64,000 bases of DNA from Dermanyssus gallinae (GCA_003439945.1 QVRM01002257.1:62001-126000); one strand, 5' to 3'; positions 50,877-63,613 are shown, counted from the first letter of the stretch. The notes: generated from the letters alone by a model not told the origin. Made by a program: numbers and translations.

Positions 50877-51091
50877 CAGTTCTACCGCCGCCAACGTCAC
50901 TACGCATTGTACAAGCAGTACAGTTAAGTAACATCACATTTGCGCGAAACGCTTGTGAAAAGCAGTGCGCATTTTGGTTGATTCGAAGACGTACAAAACA
51001 TTGACTAACCGTCAAAAAATATATTAACTACCAGCGCTGGCTGTTCGACTGTTACGACGATTTTACTTTTTGCAGAGTTCCGTCACATATA

Positions 51092-52675
51092 TACAGTCCC
51101 TGAAAAAAATATAGGGCCACCCATTTTTGTTACATTTCACGCATTTGTTATAACCAATCGTGTTAAAATCACAGTGATACATGCTCACAGAGTAACAGCG
51201 AAGACTTCTATCGACATTTAGGGTCTCGGATTACTTTGAACAACGAGATTTTCACATTTGGCACAGCTACACCGCGAAAAAATTATAAGGCCACTAGCAA
51301 GATACCTGTTTTAACAAATTAATTAAGCAGATTAACGGCATTTGGGCTAATTTCACGGCATTTAGACTATACATACTACTCAGTGAACTTCCCATTAAGT
51401 CAGATAACCTCAAAAGTGCGGTTTGGTATAGTGTTAAACGAATTTTGGATGCCGTTTTGCAAGAGCTCGTCCCAAGCCTCGAAAATTGTTTTTTATCCGT
51501 GTAAACTTTTTGTTCGAGCCAGCTCCACACATTCTGGATCATATTAAGATCAGATGAGAGTGCAGGCTAGCGAAGGAATTCAATGTGACGTTGGTCGAAC
51601 CAGCTTCCGACCAGCCTGGCGGTGTGAATCGGGGCGTTATCGTGTGTAAAAACGAAGTCTGGCCATCCCATCAGCTTAAAATGCGCCGATTGCTCTTTTA
51701 GCAAATCCCCGTATCGCGCCGAATAAACACGACCGTCTAAAAACACAATCGACGACTTTGTATAATATCCGACAGCAGCCCAGATCACCACTGAACCGCC
51801 ACCTAAGTGACGTTTTGACAAAATTCGTTCTTCCTTGCGGACATCGTGCGAATAATAGTAAAATCTATCCGATTCATCAAAGTTAAACTTTTTTCATTTG
51901 AAAAGAGCGCTCTGTGTCACTCAGTTATTCATCACATCGTATCGTGGGCACTCAGTGGTCCATGACATTTTATCGTGGGCGAAGCCAAGACGAGCTTTCA
52001 TCGGTCAGCGGTCAATCGTTGTTTTTTCTTGTGATTTTGCCAATTTGTCTTCCTGAGGAAGCTTTGCACAATTTCGCACTTTCGTTTGCACATCGGCCGC
52101 CGCCGCAATTGCCCTCGCCGAGGGCGTAGAGTTCGACGCTTTCTTCAGTATTGCAGCTTGTTTCGTTCCGAAATAAAATTTGGACGCCCGGAACTCCTTT
52201 TTTACGGCGTATTTTTTACCTAAATGAACAAAGTTATTTACTACTTGGGCACAACGCCCCAATTGACAGGAAATTTTGCGATTAGAGAGGCCGATGTCCT
52301 TATAAGCCTTGATATGGGCCTTTTTTCACCCATGAGACGCCAGCCTAAGCCTATCGTTTCAACAAAGAAAAAACTTCTGGTAGGAGGTCTGCCTTTGTTT
52401 CTGTCGAGCCGTTAAATGAGCCCAAATGTCGTTATTCCGTTTAATTCACTCATTAATGCATGCATCTTGCTAGTGACATTATCATTTTTTCGCGGTGCAG
52501 CTGTGCCAAATGTGGAAATCTCGTGGTTCAAAGTAATCCGAGACCCCAAATGTCGATAGAAGTCCTCGTTGTTACTCTGTGAGCATGTATCACTGTGATC
52601 TTTACACCTTTGGTTATAATAAATGCGTGAAATGTGGCAAAAGTGGGTGGCCCTATATTTTTTTCAGGGACTGTA
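51092..52675 (-). mobile_element. Tc1-type DNA transposon with long IR/DR ends, inactive
   Basis: The tips are TACAGTCCCTGAAAAAAATA at 51092 and its complement ending 52675, including TA target bases. The inverted homology extends roughly 270 bases inward. An inner copy of the tip-like motif (AAAAAATTATAAGGCCACTA near 51.28 kb, mirrored near 52.48 kb) gives the IR/DR arrangement known from Sleeping Beauty-type Tc1 elements. Between the ends lies a broken minus-strand transposase. A total of about 1.6 kb fits the family. Confidence 0.9.
51450..52262 (-). pseudogene. Tc1-type transposase remnant
   Basis: The N-terminal DNA-binding part is in 52262-52005 ('NSTPSARAIAAAADVQTKV', a helix-turn-helix segment). 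The catalytic part is in 51821-51450 ('GGGSVVIWAAVGYY', 'FVFTHDNAPIHTARLVGSWF' with the second catalytic Asp, then after an in-frame TAG 'PALSSDLNMIQNVWSWLEQ'). In active members the last motif is SPDLNPIE-x-x-W. Here the catalytic Glu position reads Gln. Frames are also broken between the two parts, so the enzyme is dead. Confidence 0.88.
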
Positions 52676-53027
52676 TGTGTATACAGTATTGTCATACATA
52701 TCATTTATATTACATATGACGGCTGGTCAATTGCCATTTGGAAATTTTGCAAGATGTGACATCCTCATAACAGTCGAACAGCCATCGCTGGCAGTTAACG
52801 TGTGTCTACTCTTTAACAAAAATACCGAGTGTTATCTCTTGCGTAGTACCGGTATGATATAGCTGTTTAGCTATTGTATGATAGCAGAGGCTAGCGTTTG
52901 TACGTTTTCGAGACGAGCAAAATGCAGCGAAAGCTTTCCACAAACGTTTCCTGCGAATGTGTTGCTAGTGGACTGTGCTGCCTGTATAGTGCATAGTAGT
53001 GTGACGTTGACGGCGGTAGAATTGCTC

Positions 53028-53870
53028 ACCTATTTTAGACGTGGCATAGCGTCGTCGCTAGATTGCTAGAACAGCCGCCATGTTAACGGAGTAGCGGCCA
53101 GCAAGGCGTCATAGTTAGCACAAACAATGCCGGCTGGGCTCATTGCCCGTTGTGTACCGATATCCCACCACCGCCGCCACCAGTTCCTCTCTCTACAGTG
53201 CGACTCAACCCCAGGGCTCCAACCCCAAAACTTCGCCCTGCAAAGCCTTCGCTCTTGGATGCCCTCTGTTGCTGCTGTTACTGCCAATGTTGCCGCTGCA
53301 TGGGTGTGCGTACGTGTTTGTAAAGGGCAGCTCGCCTGAACAGTGAGTATCCGAGGGCAGCACAGACGTTAGGAGGGCAACCAGCGCGGACTCGGAGCGA
53401 AAACAGAGAGCCATCGAAGGCAAACATCGCTCGCTTGCAGATGAATCAATCAATCAACCGAACACAAACCGTAGCGCACGTATGTATCCGGCAATCGTAG
53501 ACAGAAAACGTGATATCTGTCTGCATCGCATTGTCGACGATGGCAACAACAATGCTCATAACAATGACAGCGGCAACAACAACAACAATAACAACAACGC
53601 AATAATTTAACAAACATATGCTTTATTACGTCACCTCAACGGCTTGACAGATTTCTCCGCCTTTCGGACACTGAAAGTCCACGAGAACGATGTACGAACA
53701 TACGTTCGTATGCATATATATAGTAATAACCTAAATTTTTGTAATAAGATATACAAAGTTTGTAATACCTTCTACTAACTAAGTAGCTGCTAATTAAGAG
53801 CACAAAAAATAGTCAGCCGTTATTGATTTTTGTACTTCTTCTGTATTCTACCCCACACACATTTTTCCGG
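53028..53870. other. Unassigned region with AAC repeats
   Basis: CAA/AAC repeats near 53560-53600 and GC-rich sequence 53.1-53.4 kb with overlapping frames. No gene is called. Confidence 0.45.
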
Positions 53871-53877
53871 CCCACAG

Positions 53878-54033
53878 GTGGCCCCGAACAAAGCTGACTT
53901 CATCGGGCCTACAGTAAGGCTTTCTCGCCTGGTAGCTTCGCTTTTTCGTATGCTGGAACAGACACCATACCTTGTTATTGGTTACATGCGAGGCAGACGT
54001 ATCAGCCCAATGGGGGGAGGAGGCGCATACGAG
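53878..54033 (+). CDS. Candidate internal exon of an unknown + strand gene
   Basis: A 156-base open segment bounded by a good acceptor ('catttttccggcccacag') and a perfect donor (gtaagct), phase 0 at both ends. It encodes 52 residues beginning VAPNKADFIGPTVRLSRLVA and ending MGGGGAYE. I recognise no family and found no partner exon, so this could be chance. It is listed because splice signals and phase agree. Confidence 0.3.
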
Positions 54034-57000
54034 GTAAGCTGGTTAAGAAAGTGCCGTATCACGTATTTGGCTTCGGATAACGCGAGCCGAACGTTAAGGC
54101 TGCTACAGGCCCAAGCGACGCGCGGCCGTGTTGGATGCCCCTATAAGGTCACAGATTACCTATAAATGAAGTAATCGACAATGCACACGACCAGTGCCAG
54201 GTAGCTGTTGTGTTGGAGGAGCTTGCTTCATGAGACGATCGGACTCAAACCCATCCATGTACAACCATCAGCTTCATTATCCATTAAAATCGACCCTGTC
54301 CAGACGTGACGAGTTGATGAGTGGCTCTAGCAGCCGCGCACAGCAGCATCGGCGGAGAAGCGCCACAACCGATGATGAGCTGCAGCTATAGCCCAGCCGG
54401 CCAATGGCAACCGGCGATACAAGGATTCCCTCTGCGCCGCCCGGCCGCCGTCGCGGCGGGCGTCGTTGGGTCAGCAGCAGCATATGTGAACGTAAATCGA
54501 GCGGAAAATTAGTTTAAAGAAGCGAAGAAAGGAGCTGAAGAAGAAGAAGAAAAAGAGGAAAATGAGTGCGATAAGAAAGAGAGGCATGTGGAAGATCGTT
54601 CAAGAGTCTCATTTGCCCCTGTTCCCCTTAACCCCCCCCCCCCCCCCCGACAGATCGTAGATGAGAAGGGTTCGTGTCTGTGAACACGAGAACTACTGGT
54701 TCTGGCCGGAACCCTGCTTCCCGACGCCTAGTGGCGGGCAGACGCGGACGGGAAAAGTGATACTTGGTCAAGGCCTAGAGGACAGGCAAAGCGAGGCAAA
54801 GAGCGGGAAAACGAAAGAAAGAGAGAAAGCCTAGGACAGTAGGGGGAATTGAAGCGAAAAACGCAACCCCAGGGGTTGTTGTCACCAACGTTAGCTGATC
54901 ATCGCCACGAGTAACGCCACTGCTGTTCATTCACTTGCTATTCTACAGTGCCACTCCTATGCTGATCATTGTTGTTCATCTTCTTCTCTCTCTCTTAAGG
55001 GCAGAGGCGAGGGATACGGGCTGCCGGCGGGAGGCTCCCTCCGTCAACCACTGGACGACCCAGTGGTCAAGACAGCAATGTCTTGCGACGAGGGCGGTCG
55101 CCGCAGCGCTGTCCGGTCATTCTCTAAAGGGAGACCGACACACGCACACCCTTAGTCCGTCTGTGCGCCGCCGGACCACAGGATCCGTCTATTGGATTCC
55201 AAGCGGCACGTCCAAGGAGTTAATGGTCTGCGGTAGCGTTGACGGCAGTTGTTGGTGTTGAGCAAAAGAAACTCTTCGTACCACTTGCTGCTTACCCGGA
55301 ACAGCAAAGCGAAAAGGAGAGTGAGAGAGAGAGAGAGAGAACGCGCGCGAGTGCGCAGGAAAGAACGAGAGAGAAACACTTAGAACAACACCCTTTTGGG
55401 TCGCGCTTGAGCGACCTACTTCGCAGCACAGCCCATAGACACTGACAGGCTGACATACTGGCTAACTTACGAACCGAGTGGTCCGGCGACGTACATACAC
55501 TGATTCGTTTCTCTCCCTGTCACTTTTCCCTTCTTGGGACTAGACGGCCTCTGACGGCGATTGGCGATCATCGCCAGCGCCATAACCGTAGTACCGATGC
55601 AGGCAACAGCAGCAGCAACAGGCAGACAGGCGTCGTGGTGGTTCAGCACATTCTTCCAGCGGGGACAGTACGAAGGACTCACAGATGGTCGTCGGCAGGG
55701 GGCAGGGGCAAACATTGGGAGGAAACATTGGGGGGAAACGCTGACAATGAAGTAGCAAACGGTGATGATGGAAGGTCAAAATCATTGTGATGACGATGGT
55801 GGTGGTGATGATGATGATGATGATAGATGATGGTGATTGTAATAGTGATGATGCTGACGGTCAGCCGAATGGTCGCCGCCTTAGCGGTTCCGTGCCACGT
55901 CGAGCTGTAGGAACCCAGGCCCCAATTGCGGGATCCCGTGTGGGCGCAGACACCAAGAGCACAGAGCCCGCCCTCAGGGGCTCTACCGAAATCGTAGTCA
56001 AGCGTCCACCGTACGCCGCGACTCTCTATCTGCGTCCGCGCGATGGTTGGGAATGAGTGACTGCCAGGCAGACAGGCAGGCAGCAACAGCTTTCTCTCGT
56101 GGCCGTGGAAAGCTGTCCACCGCTCGACATCAGCTGTAAGGGAGGGTCTAGCGGTGAGCGGGCAGTGATTGTACGAGAGCTATGATTGAATGCGACAGAG
56201 GACGACTTTTGGATGACATATGACAGAGGAGAGCCCAGCCACCGCCGTTGCGACTGTTGAGGTTCTGCCGCGGCCGCCGCTTAGTCAGGACGAACATAGA
56301 TTTTTCTTCTGCTCGAAGGATATAGGATCGAGAGGCGAACTCAAGAAAAGAGGGGCGGCCACTAAGCACGGCGGCGGTGGTAGTGGTGGTGGTTTCAAGG
56401 GGCGACGGCGTCCATTCATCGGGTCACAAAGAGTCGCCCGACGAGAGATACAGAGAGACCGATAGTAAGAGAAAGAGAGAGGGGAGAGAGACGGGAAAGG
56501 GGTAGTTGTCCAGGAGTGAAGGAGAAAGCCAGACGGACCGCCGAGGTGGAACAAGGAAGAACTGATCAGAAGTACTGGCAAAGCTCGCGCCGGAGGAATA
56601 TAAGTAGCAGCCAAGAGAAAAAGCGAAAAAGAAAGAAGGTAAAAAAAGACGCGAGCCAGAGACGGAAAACTATGACAGAATGAGGGCAGTGGTGGTTGTA
56701 GTGGCAGTGGTAATAGCAGTCGTGGCATTGCTGCTATTGTTGTTGCTTCTGCTACTGTTGCCGTTGTCGGGAGAGTTCGTTTGCTGTGGCGGCTTAAGGG
56801 AGGATTTGATGAGACAGTGCGACGCAAAACGATGATCGCAAGTTATGGCGTAGCGAAGAGGGCCACTTTTTCGACTGGCTCTATTGGTTACATTAACCGG
56901 CGCGGACGGTCGGCCAGGCGGGTTACGAACCAGCGACAGGCAGACAAGAAGAGGATGAAAAAAAAGTCGCTTCCATCTTGATCGAATCCAGCCGAATTCA

Positions 57001-57850
57001 GATCGTGGACAGATCAAAGGATTTATGCGACCTCTTTGTTTCTCCCTTCTTCTCGGCAGGACGATCGGACCGACGGGCAGACGGTCGCGCGCTTAATCAA
57101 AACCGATCTTTTACGAATTAGCCGGATCTGCAAAGCTAAACGCCGCAATTGACATGGGACCGCTGTATCCACACATGGTATGAAGCGTTTGCCGTCAAAT
57201 TTTTGCGCCGGAGCTCTCGAGAAACTTGGACGAAATGGCGCACCAACGAATGTCCCGCTAGGACCAAAGAGCCTAGCCATTTTGAGAAAACAGAAAAGAA
57301 ACTCGTGCTATACAGCTATATTATAAATAGTATCATTCTATAAACTGTCTGAATTTTATGCGCAAATAATTATTATATATTGTTTTGAATATATTGTAGC
57401 GTAGCGTCACGTGGATTTTAATAAATTACTACTGTATAATAATATCATTGCTACATGTAGTAATAATGTGTCTAAAAACAATCTGAATTTGTGCGCTAGC
57501 GTCCCAACAACGCTGCATTCAAAGCCATCTTCCGAAAAGGTGTATATAAAACAAATTCGACATCGAAAGGACGTCAACCGATATAATAGGGCGAGCATTC
57601 CCAGCGGATAATCTGAAAAGTGAAAAAGCCAAAAAAATATTTTTTCTTGGCTGTTAAACCTCAGAGATTGACATGCAGTGAACTTTGCGTTATTAGCACT
57701 CAAGTAGTTGTCTTTAGCAAAACGCAAATTTTTAAGTCACCTGGAATGTTTCGCGGCGGACGAAAACGTCATCGACTATTTTCATTCTGGCTAGTCGTTA
57801 CTTAATAGCAGAATATGAAAGTGGAGACTGAAGAAATATTTTGACGAGTT
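54034..57850. other. Unassigned, GC-richer low-complexity region
   Basis: It has a poly-C run at 54633-54648, GA-rich tracts (54.5-54.9, 55.3-55.4, 56.4-56.7 kb), GAT repeats near 55.80-55.84 kb, and GGT/GTT repeats. Frames with signal-like hydrophobic runs occur on the minus strand (for example 55467-55715 and 56285-56827) but reflect CT-rich composition. No first exon could be assigned. Confidence 0.45.
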
Positions 57851-57929
57851 TAAGTTAAATCTTAGGATTGACGAAGTTTATTGTAAATTAAACACGCAAC
57901 AAAAATGCCTACATTGGCAAAGACAAAAT

Positions 57930-58770
57930 TGTACCTTTTATTGTTTTCTTGACTACAAACGAATTTTTCGTGGCAGATGGCCACAGGGTCATCAAATTGT
58001 ATTACAACATTTCAAGGTTGTACAAATCTTATGACCGTAAGAGAATTAGAACTCTGGAAGAACCATTAGTCACGCGATCGTTGGGCGAAATGCGAATTCG
58101 CTCACCAATATAAAGAGTAATATAAACACCAAATTTAAAAAATATTTCGAGCATATATTAGTATTATTATTATTATTATTATTTAAATCCATAGAATAGA
58201 AAAACTGCTGCTCTGAGAAAGGTAATACCAAACTTTAAATAGACGTCTCTTATATATATATATATATATATAAGACGTCTTTTTAAAGTTTGGTATTACC
58301 TCTTTCAGAGCAGCAGTTTTTCTATATATACGAGGTGCAACAGCTAAATTAGGACAAGCCTTGACGGGCGGCGAAAGCGTGTCCAGAATCAGACGCAGAG
58401 CCTGTTTTAAGCAGGATGTAAACAACGCCCCTTTTTAACATTTATTTCTTTTCTCGACTTGAAGGAAATCCTTTACGGCAAATGTGCGCCACACGGTTCT
58501 ACAGTCATTAGTGAGTATAACAAAGTTTTACGAGTATCTAGGCCGTAAGAAATTATAACCCTGGAAGAACCAGCATTGACTTTTTCACGGCTACAAAGCC
58601 CTCTATCCCAATCATCGCTTTATATCTCGGAATATTTACTGAAGAAAATCGTTTTCCTTTCCGAATTCCGTAGTCACGCGATTGTTGAGCGAAAAGATAA
58701 TTCGTTAACCAAAATGAAGGGTGATTTAAACAGCGAATCTGATAAATATTTTAAGCATATGCTCGTATAC
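57930..58770 (+). repeat. Pair of diverged direct repeats (about 57930-58180 and 58435-58770)
   Basis: Shared ordered blocks include 'CCGTAAGA-AATTA', CTCTGGAAGAACCA versus CCCTGGAAGAACCA, GTCACGCGATCGTTGGGCGA versus GTCACGCGATTGTTGAGCGA, and AAATATTT-GAGCATAT. The second copy has an extra stretch of roughly 110 bases before the GTCACGCGAT block. The palindrome at 58197-58324 lies between them. Confidence 0.7.
58197..58324. repeat. Long near-perfect palindrome with (TA)n loop
   Basis: The left arm from TAGAAAAACTGCTGCTCTGA through AATACCAAACTTTAAA to GACGTCT is repeated as reverse complement on the right, about 50 bases per arm, joined by about 22 bases of TA. Only a few small differences exist between arms, so it is young or still homogenising. 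It looks like a small foldback element. Confidence 0.9.
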
Positions 58771-58809
58771 ATGCATCGACTCGGAGAATTGCTACTTTGA
58801 AGAAAAATA

Positions 58810-58874
58810 ATTCCGGAGATAAAGTAAATGCCCTTTATGTAGCAACAGCACATCTAGAACTTTTTAAAACCCCT

Positions 58875-58911
<37 letters not shown>

Positions 58912-59130
58912 GGCCTATCATAACAATACGTACTTATTCTAAGGTTTGGTAGAACTCGGCAATAAAATATTTTTCCCAAAGGGAGGAGATACTTCCGCCC
59001 CTCGTTCCATTGGAAAAAAGGATTTTTTTCGCTAGGTTGTACTAGACCTCACAGTTTATTGAGCAAATTCTAAAACACTCTGTGTGTATATATAAATATA
59101 TTGTTGTATTGGGTACCTAATCGCAATTGA
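58810..59130. other. AT-rich region with (TA)n
   Basis: A TA tract near 58880-58909 and nothing else recognised. Confidence 0.5.
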
Positions 59131-60681
59131 ACTGGTATATTGAGATATAACATTGCATCACCATTCCCGATGCACGGTAGAATAAAGATGCTCGATCCAC
59201 TACCTCAGATAATCAAAACTCTTTCTCTAAATTTCTCAACGCACGGTATTCTTTTTGTTGTTATCATCCTTGGTATTGTCAACATCCTCATTGTCTTCAT
59301 CATCTTCACCATCATCATAAGCATCGTTTGTCGTCGTGGGAATCGTTCCGTTTGCGTCTGCGGCTCTCATGCTCCTCGGTGAGTGAAGTGGTCTGATCTT
59401 AGAAGGATGGTAGTGAGAGTGTTGTTGTTGTTATTGTTGTCGTTCTTGTTGTTGTTGTTGTTGTTGTTTTTGTTGCTCTGCCAGATTCGAGCAGTCTCTA
59501 GTCGTTGGTTGAGACTTCAACGCTCGACGGTACGGCACGCCACATGTCATGTCCCTCAGCCATCTGCTACGAATACTACAGGTACAACTGCTGCTTGCAG
59601 TAGCATCGGCACCAACAGAAGCAGCAGGGGCCGCCCCGCCGTTGTGGCTGGGAAGAGGTGCAAACAAGCGCGAGAGACATTCCCCGCCGAAACCGCAGCG
59701 CAACGGCGCACCGAATTGAAGCTTCTCTTACAAATCTCGACCATCCAGCCCCCCCCCCCCTGTCCGCCTCGCCCCGACAGATTTGGCAAACGAAGTTTTC
59801 CAAACGAACACAGGGCACAGTGGTGGCTGTTCGTAATACCGAATTCGTAGACTTCGGCAAAGGGGTAGACAGCGGCGGTAGTCATAGTCCAATGTTTAAC
59901 ATTGTTTTATTGTACACGCACAGTGAACACGACACAAGAACCGGCCAGGGGCAGACTCGATCTTGTGACGGGCCTGACAAAAACCGATTCATTGAGGTAC
60001 AACTTGCTGAATACGAACAAAATAGCTCGCCAACCCTACCCTTACTCACAGGCTACAGACACAACATTTTTCCAACCAACGAAGGGTTTGAATGCCCGCG
60101 CCGAACCGCTAATGATCTCGGGTTCTCCGGCCCTCCGGCTGCCAGGCGCCCGCTTATGGAAACGTTTCTTGGCAATCATCTCCTGCCACGTTCGGTGAAC
60201 ACGTGAACAACCGTGACACGTGCTAGCTAGACTCTATGATTAGAAAACCAATTAGTGCTATTAGACAGCATGAGTCTTCTTGAAAGGACACAATTATGTT
60301 TGGAAATGTCGTCTGGAAGCAGATATACTACTAAACAAACGTCTAGAATATTATTCGAAAAGCGTCCTAAAGTACGATATATATATATATATATATATAT
60401 TTATTTAGATATATTTTTTTTTGCACAGCAAGTTAGAGTCAGCTTTCCCTCTCCTCTTTCATCTTTCTTCATCCTTGTTATTGTCTCGCCTATCCTCTGT
60501 TATCGTTTGAGTCAATCAAAGAAGACAATCAAAAAAAGGTCAAACGCGCAGCCACACGCACGACCGACTTAGCGGTCTTCTTACCGGTTTTTCCTTCTGA
60601 AACGAATAGGACGACTCAAGTCTAAACGCGTGCGCACGACAGTCAGCTTCCAGTGAAGTCCGAAGTCGGATGATACATGTC

Positions 60682-60736
<55 letters not shown>

Positions 60737-62640
60737 GTGGTTGTGTGTGCATGCGTAGTAGACCTGCCAAACGTGGTCTACCATCTAGTAGTGTGGACGG
60801 GGGCCGAATACGCGCATTCATCCGACGACTTAGATCGAGAGAAGAGCACGCGAATCGTAGTCACGATGTGGCCAGTGGCGGTGGTGGTCGTGCAGAAGCT
60901 GCTCTTTGAATGACAATGAGCTTCGGGCCGCACGACGCGCACGCAGGGTAGCCGACGGCTGCACGCGCACGTCGAGCGAGACAGTGAGTCGCGCTCAACG
61001 AGCAGCTACTTCAGCTGCAGCAAACCTCCCGCGCTTCCCCCCCCCCCCCCGCCCGGCCTTCGACACGAGCCATCGCTGCGTCGATGACCTCCGCCTACTG
61101 TGCAGCACGCGCCGGTTTTCTGCACTGGTCCCTATGCTTTTGCCCTTTACTCCCACCCCCCAATGCTCTATCCAGCACCGGTAGTAACACCCTGACTACT
61201 AATGCTGGCCAGTACAATACTACTAAGACTGCCTCCCGCCCCCTCTCCCAGTAGTACACTACCTCAACTACGACTACTATTTTTCATACTACTACAACTA
61301 CTGCAATAACGCATACTGCTGTTGTACGATATTACTTTTCTGCTACCGATGCCGCTTCTACCACTTCTTTCTTCATGTTTTGCCCCTTTTCTTCTCCCTA
61401 TTCTTATTCTTCTTCGCTTTCTCTTTCGTCTTTGTCTTCCAGCTCCAGATATGAACCGAACGGAATGGATAGGGGAACTTAACCCAACAAGACATCATAA
61501 GCTGTTGCTGCTGCTGCTGATCGCCACGAGCTTGCCCGTGCCTCCTCACGAGGAGGATGGGGCGCAACCTGCGTTCAGCTGCGCACCGTAGCCGCAGCCA
61601 ACGCACGGCGCTGCGGTGAACCAGAAGTGGTGAATCGTCTATGCTTTGACCGTGAACACAATCAGCTGCGGGCTGCATGTCTGTCTGTCTATCTGTCTGG
61701 CCGCTCCGGAGGCCGCCACCCCTTCCACCCCCTCCCCCAAAGCCTTTATATGGCTATGTCCTCACTTCATTTCTACCAGACGTTCTCTCATGTTCGTACT
61801 ACCCTCTTCGTGTGTTGAATGATGATGATGGTGGTGCTGCTGGTGCCCCTCCTGCCCCTCCTGCTCACGCTCCTTCTCTTCGCTGTTCGCTCTCAGCATA
61901 TCTCTCAGCACTCGTACGGTCGTTTTATCTACGTCCAAGAGACAATGCTGCGAGAGTTGTTACTCGGTATATTGCCGCTGTTGTTGTTGATGTTGATGTT
62001 GTTGTCGTGCCGCTGTTGTTGTCGTTAATGTCGTCGTTGCAGCAGCAAACGCCGTATTAGTGGTAGTAGTGGTGATAGAGAAAGCAGCTGTAGTAGTATT
62101 CTTCGCTCATACTGGCCATCTCTGAGTGCAAAGGGGAACAGATAGGCGCGGCTCGAACTCGGCGACAAAGACGAAGACATGAGTCCAAGCGCAAGTTGTG
62201 TAGACGTGCAGAAGTAGAAGCGGCTGCAGCAGCAGCAGCAATCGTCCGACCGCTGCCTCTCAGTAGCAGTAGCAGCAGCAACACCCAAACCCTCGGTTGG
62301 GGGTTTGGGTTTGCGGCACCCCCGTTGTAGTTCTCCAAAGAAGCCGCCAATTATGCTTATATGCGGCCTCATTCGAAACATGCAGTCGCATCAGTCGGGC
62401 ACCCGTAACAACCCCGACGACAACGAATAAACGAACAAAATCTAACAGTGGTGTAGGTGAAGCAGAAAAGAAAACGAAGTTGGACGAAGCGGAGTCGCGC
62501 ACAATCGCGCAACACGATCCAAGCCAGCCGAAAGAAGGGCAAAAAGACGGAAAATGGAAAGCCAAGAAAAACGCGCGCAAAAAACACGGCTTGAGGATGA
62601 AGCACTGTGAAACGCAAAACTGAGACAACGTAAAACGGAG
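59131..62640. other. Unassigned, GC-richer low-complexity region
   Basis: GTT repeats near 59420-59470, C-runs near 59749-59760 and 61039-61050, CTG/CAG repeats near 61503-61520 and 62225-62280. The longest frame (59658-60206, +, 182 codons) has no recognised domain, and overlapping frames exist on both strands. A promoter or 5' exon of some gene could lie here but cannot be shown. Confidence 0.4.
60689..60735. repeat. (TA)n microsatellite
   Basis: About 23 TA units. Confidence 0.95.
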
Positions 62641-63333
62641 AATTAGATCCTAATGCATTAGAGTCAATTCAATTAAAAATAAGTTACGTTGATTTGAGGG
62701 AACATTTGATATATCTACAGGTTAATGGCCCTACGCAAGCATATTAGCAAGTGTTTAGACCTTTATTTTGGATGTTTATTGCATATAACATAGTAAATAT
62801 AAATAAGTAACGAAATAGTGGTAAACGGGGCTTACGCCTTTTCCCAGTAATGATAAACGTTTTTGAAAACAGAAAAATCTTCACTCGGGAAACAGTTTAT
62901 TTTAAACTTATATTTCAGTTAGGAACTTTTGCAAAATTGATTTCAATTAAATAAGCATTACTTGACTTACATATTGTCTATTTCGTGCTTCATTTGCCTA
63001 AACGTAGATCCGCAGATTGTGATTGTGAAGTCGTATTACTTGTATTCCCAGCTGCAAGGCTGAAAATACCTTCTATAGCATATGTTGGCTTCGGCTTCTA
63101 GCCATGCATCAACAACGCGAGAATAACAAGCATTTTAAGGTTGTCACGTCAATGATGCAGTCCCAACGATTGCACTGAAAGCACCCTATACCCGCTGCAA
63201 TATTAGCCGGTCTTTTTAAGCAAACAAACAATCACATCATTCCGATTATTAGAGATCAAACTAACTATTTTTTATTTTCACTGTTGGAATGCCAAACGTC
63301 TATTTTTTAACCACGACACTATAGCGTCGACAT

Positions 63334-63376
63334 AACGCTTCAAGCACCCAATTCAAAATTCGGTGCTTGAAGCGTT
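63334..63376. repeat. Perfect 15-bp inverted repeat, 13-base loop
   Basis: AACGCTTCAAGCACC at 63334-63348 and its exact reverse complement at 63362-63376. The loop itself contains AATT...AATT, so the pairing may extend. Confidence 0.9.
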
Positions 63377-63613
63377 CCAGTTTTAATCACCAAATTTGCT
63401 ACATTCTCATGGCTCGTGTTGGGTGGCTATGATTTAAATATATACCTTTAGATTCAGAATATGGTTTATTCGAACTGCATAACAAATGATCAAGTTTTTG
63501 AAAAATGTTGACATTTGTAACATAGTAATTAACACAGTCGCATAGTTATATAAATAAGAATACTCTGTACACTAATCTTAAATACATGCATAAGTATATG
63601 ATAATCATGTACG

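Larger units (their letters stand above)
50877..53027. mobile_element. Outer inverted-repeat element (foldback/MITE-like) carrying a Tc1 insertion
   Basis: The left arm (50877-51088) and right arm (about 52716-53027) are diverged reverse complements. Shared blocks include AACAGTCGAACAGCCA and GCTGG, 'GACGTTG-CGGCGGTAGAA', and a stretch around GCGAA/TTTGTACGT. These arms lie outside the Tc1 ends. The simplest reading is a palindromic non-autonomous DNA element whose centre received the Tc1 copy. Its own termini and target duplication were not resolved. Confidence 0.65.

Noticed and set aside
56285..56827. Minus-strand frame with signal-like Leu-rich stretch as first exon of the Ig gene
   Set aside because: Hydrophobicity is explained by CT-rich composition; no phase-1 donor could be justified.
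59658..60206. 182-codon plus-strand frame
   Set aside because: No recognised motif, no start context or splice support, and overlapping open frames on both strands.
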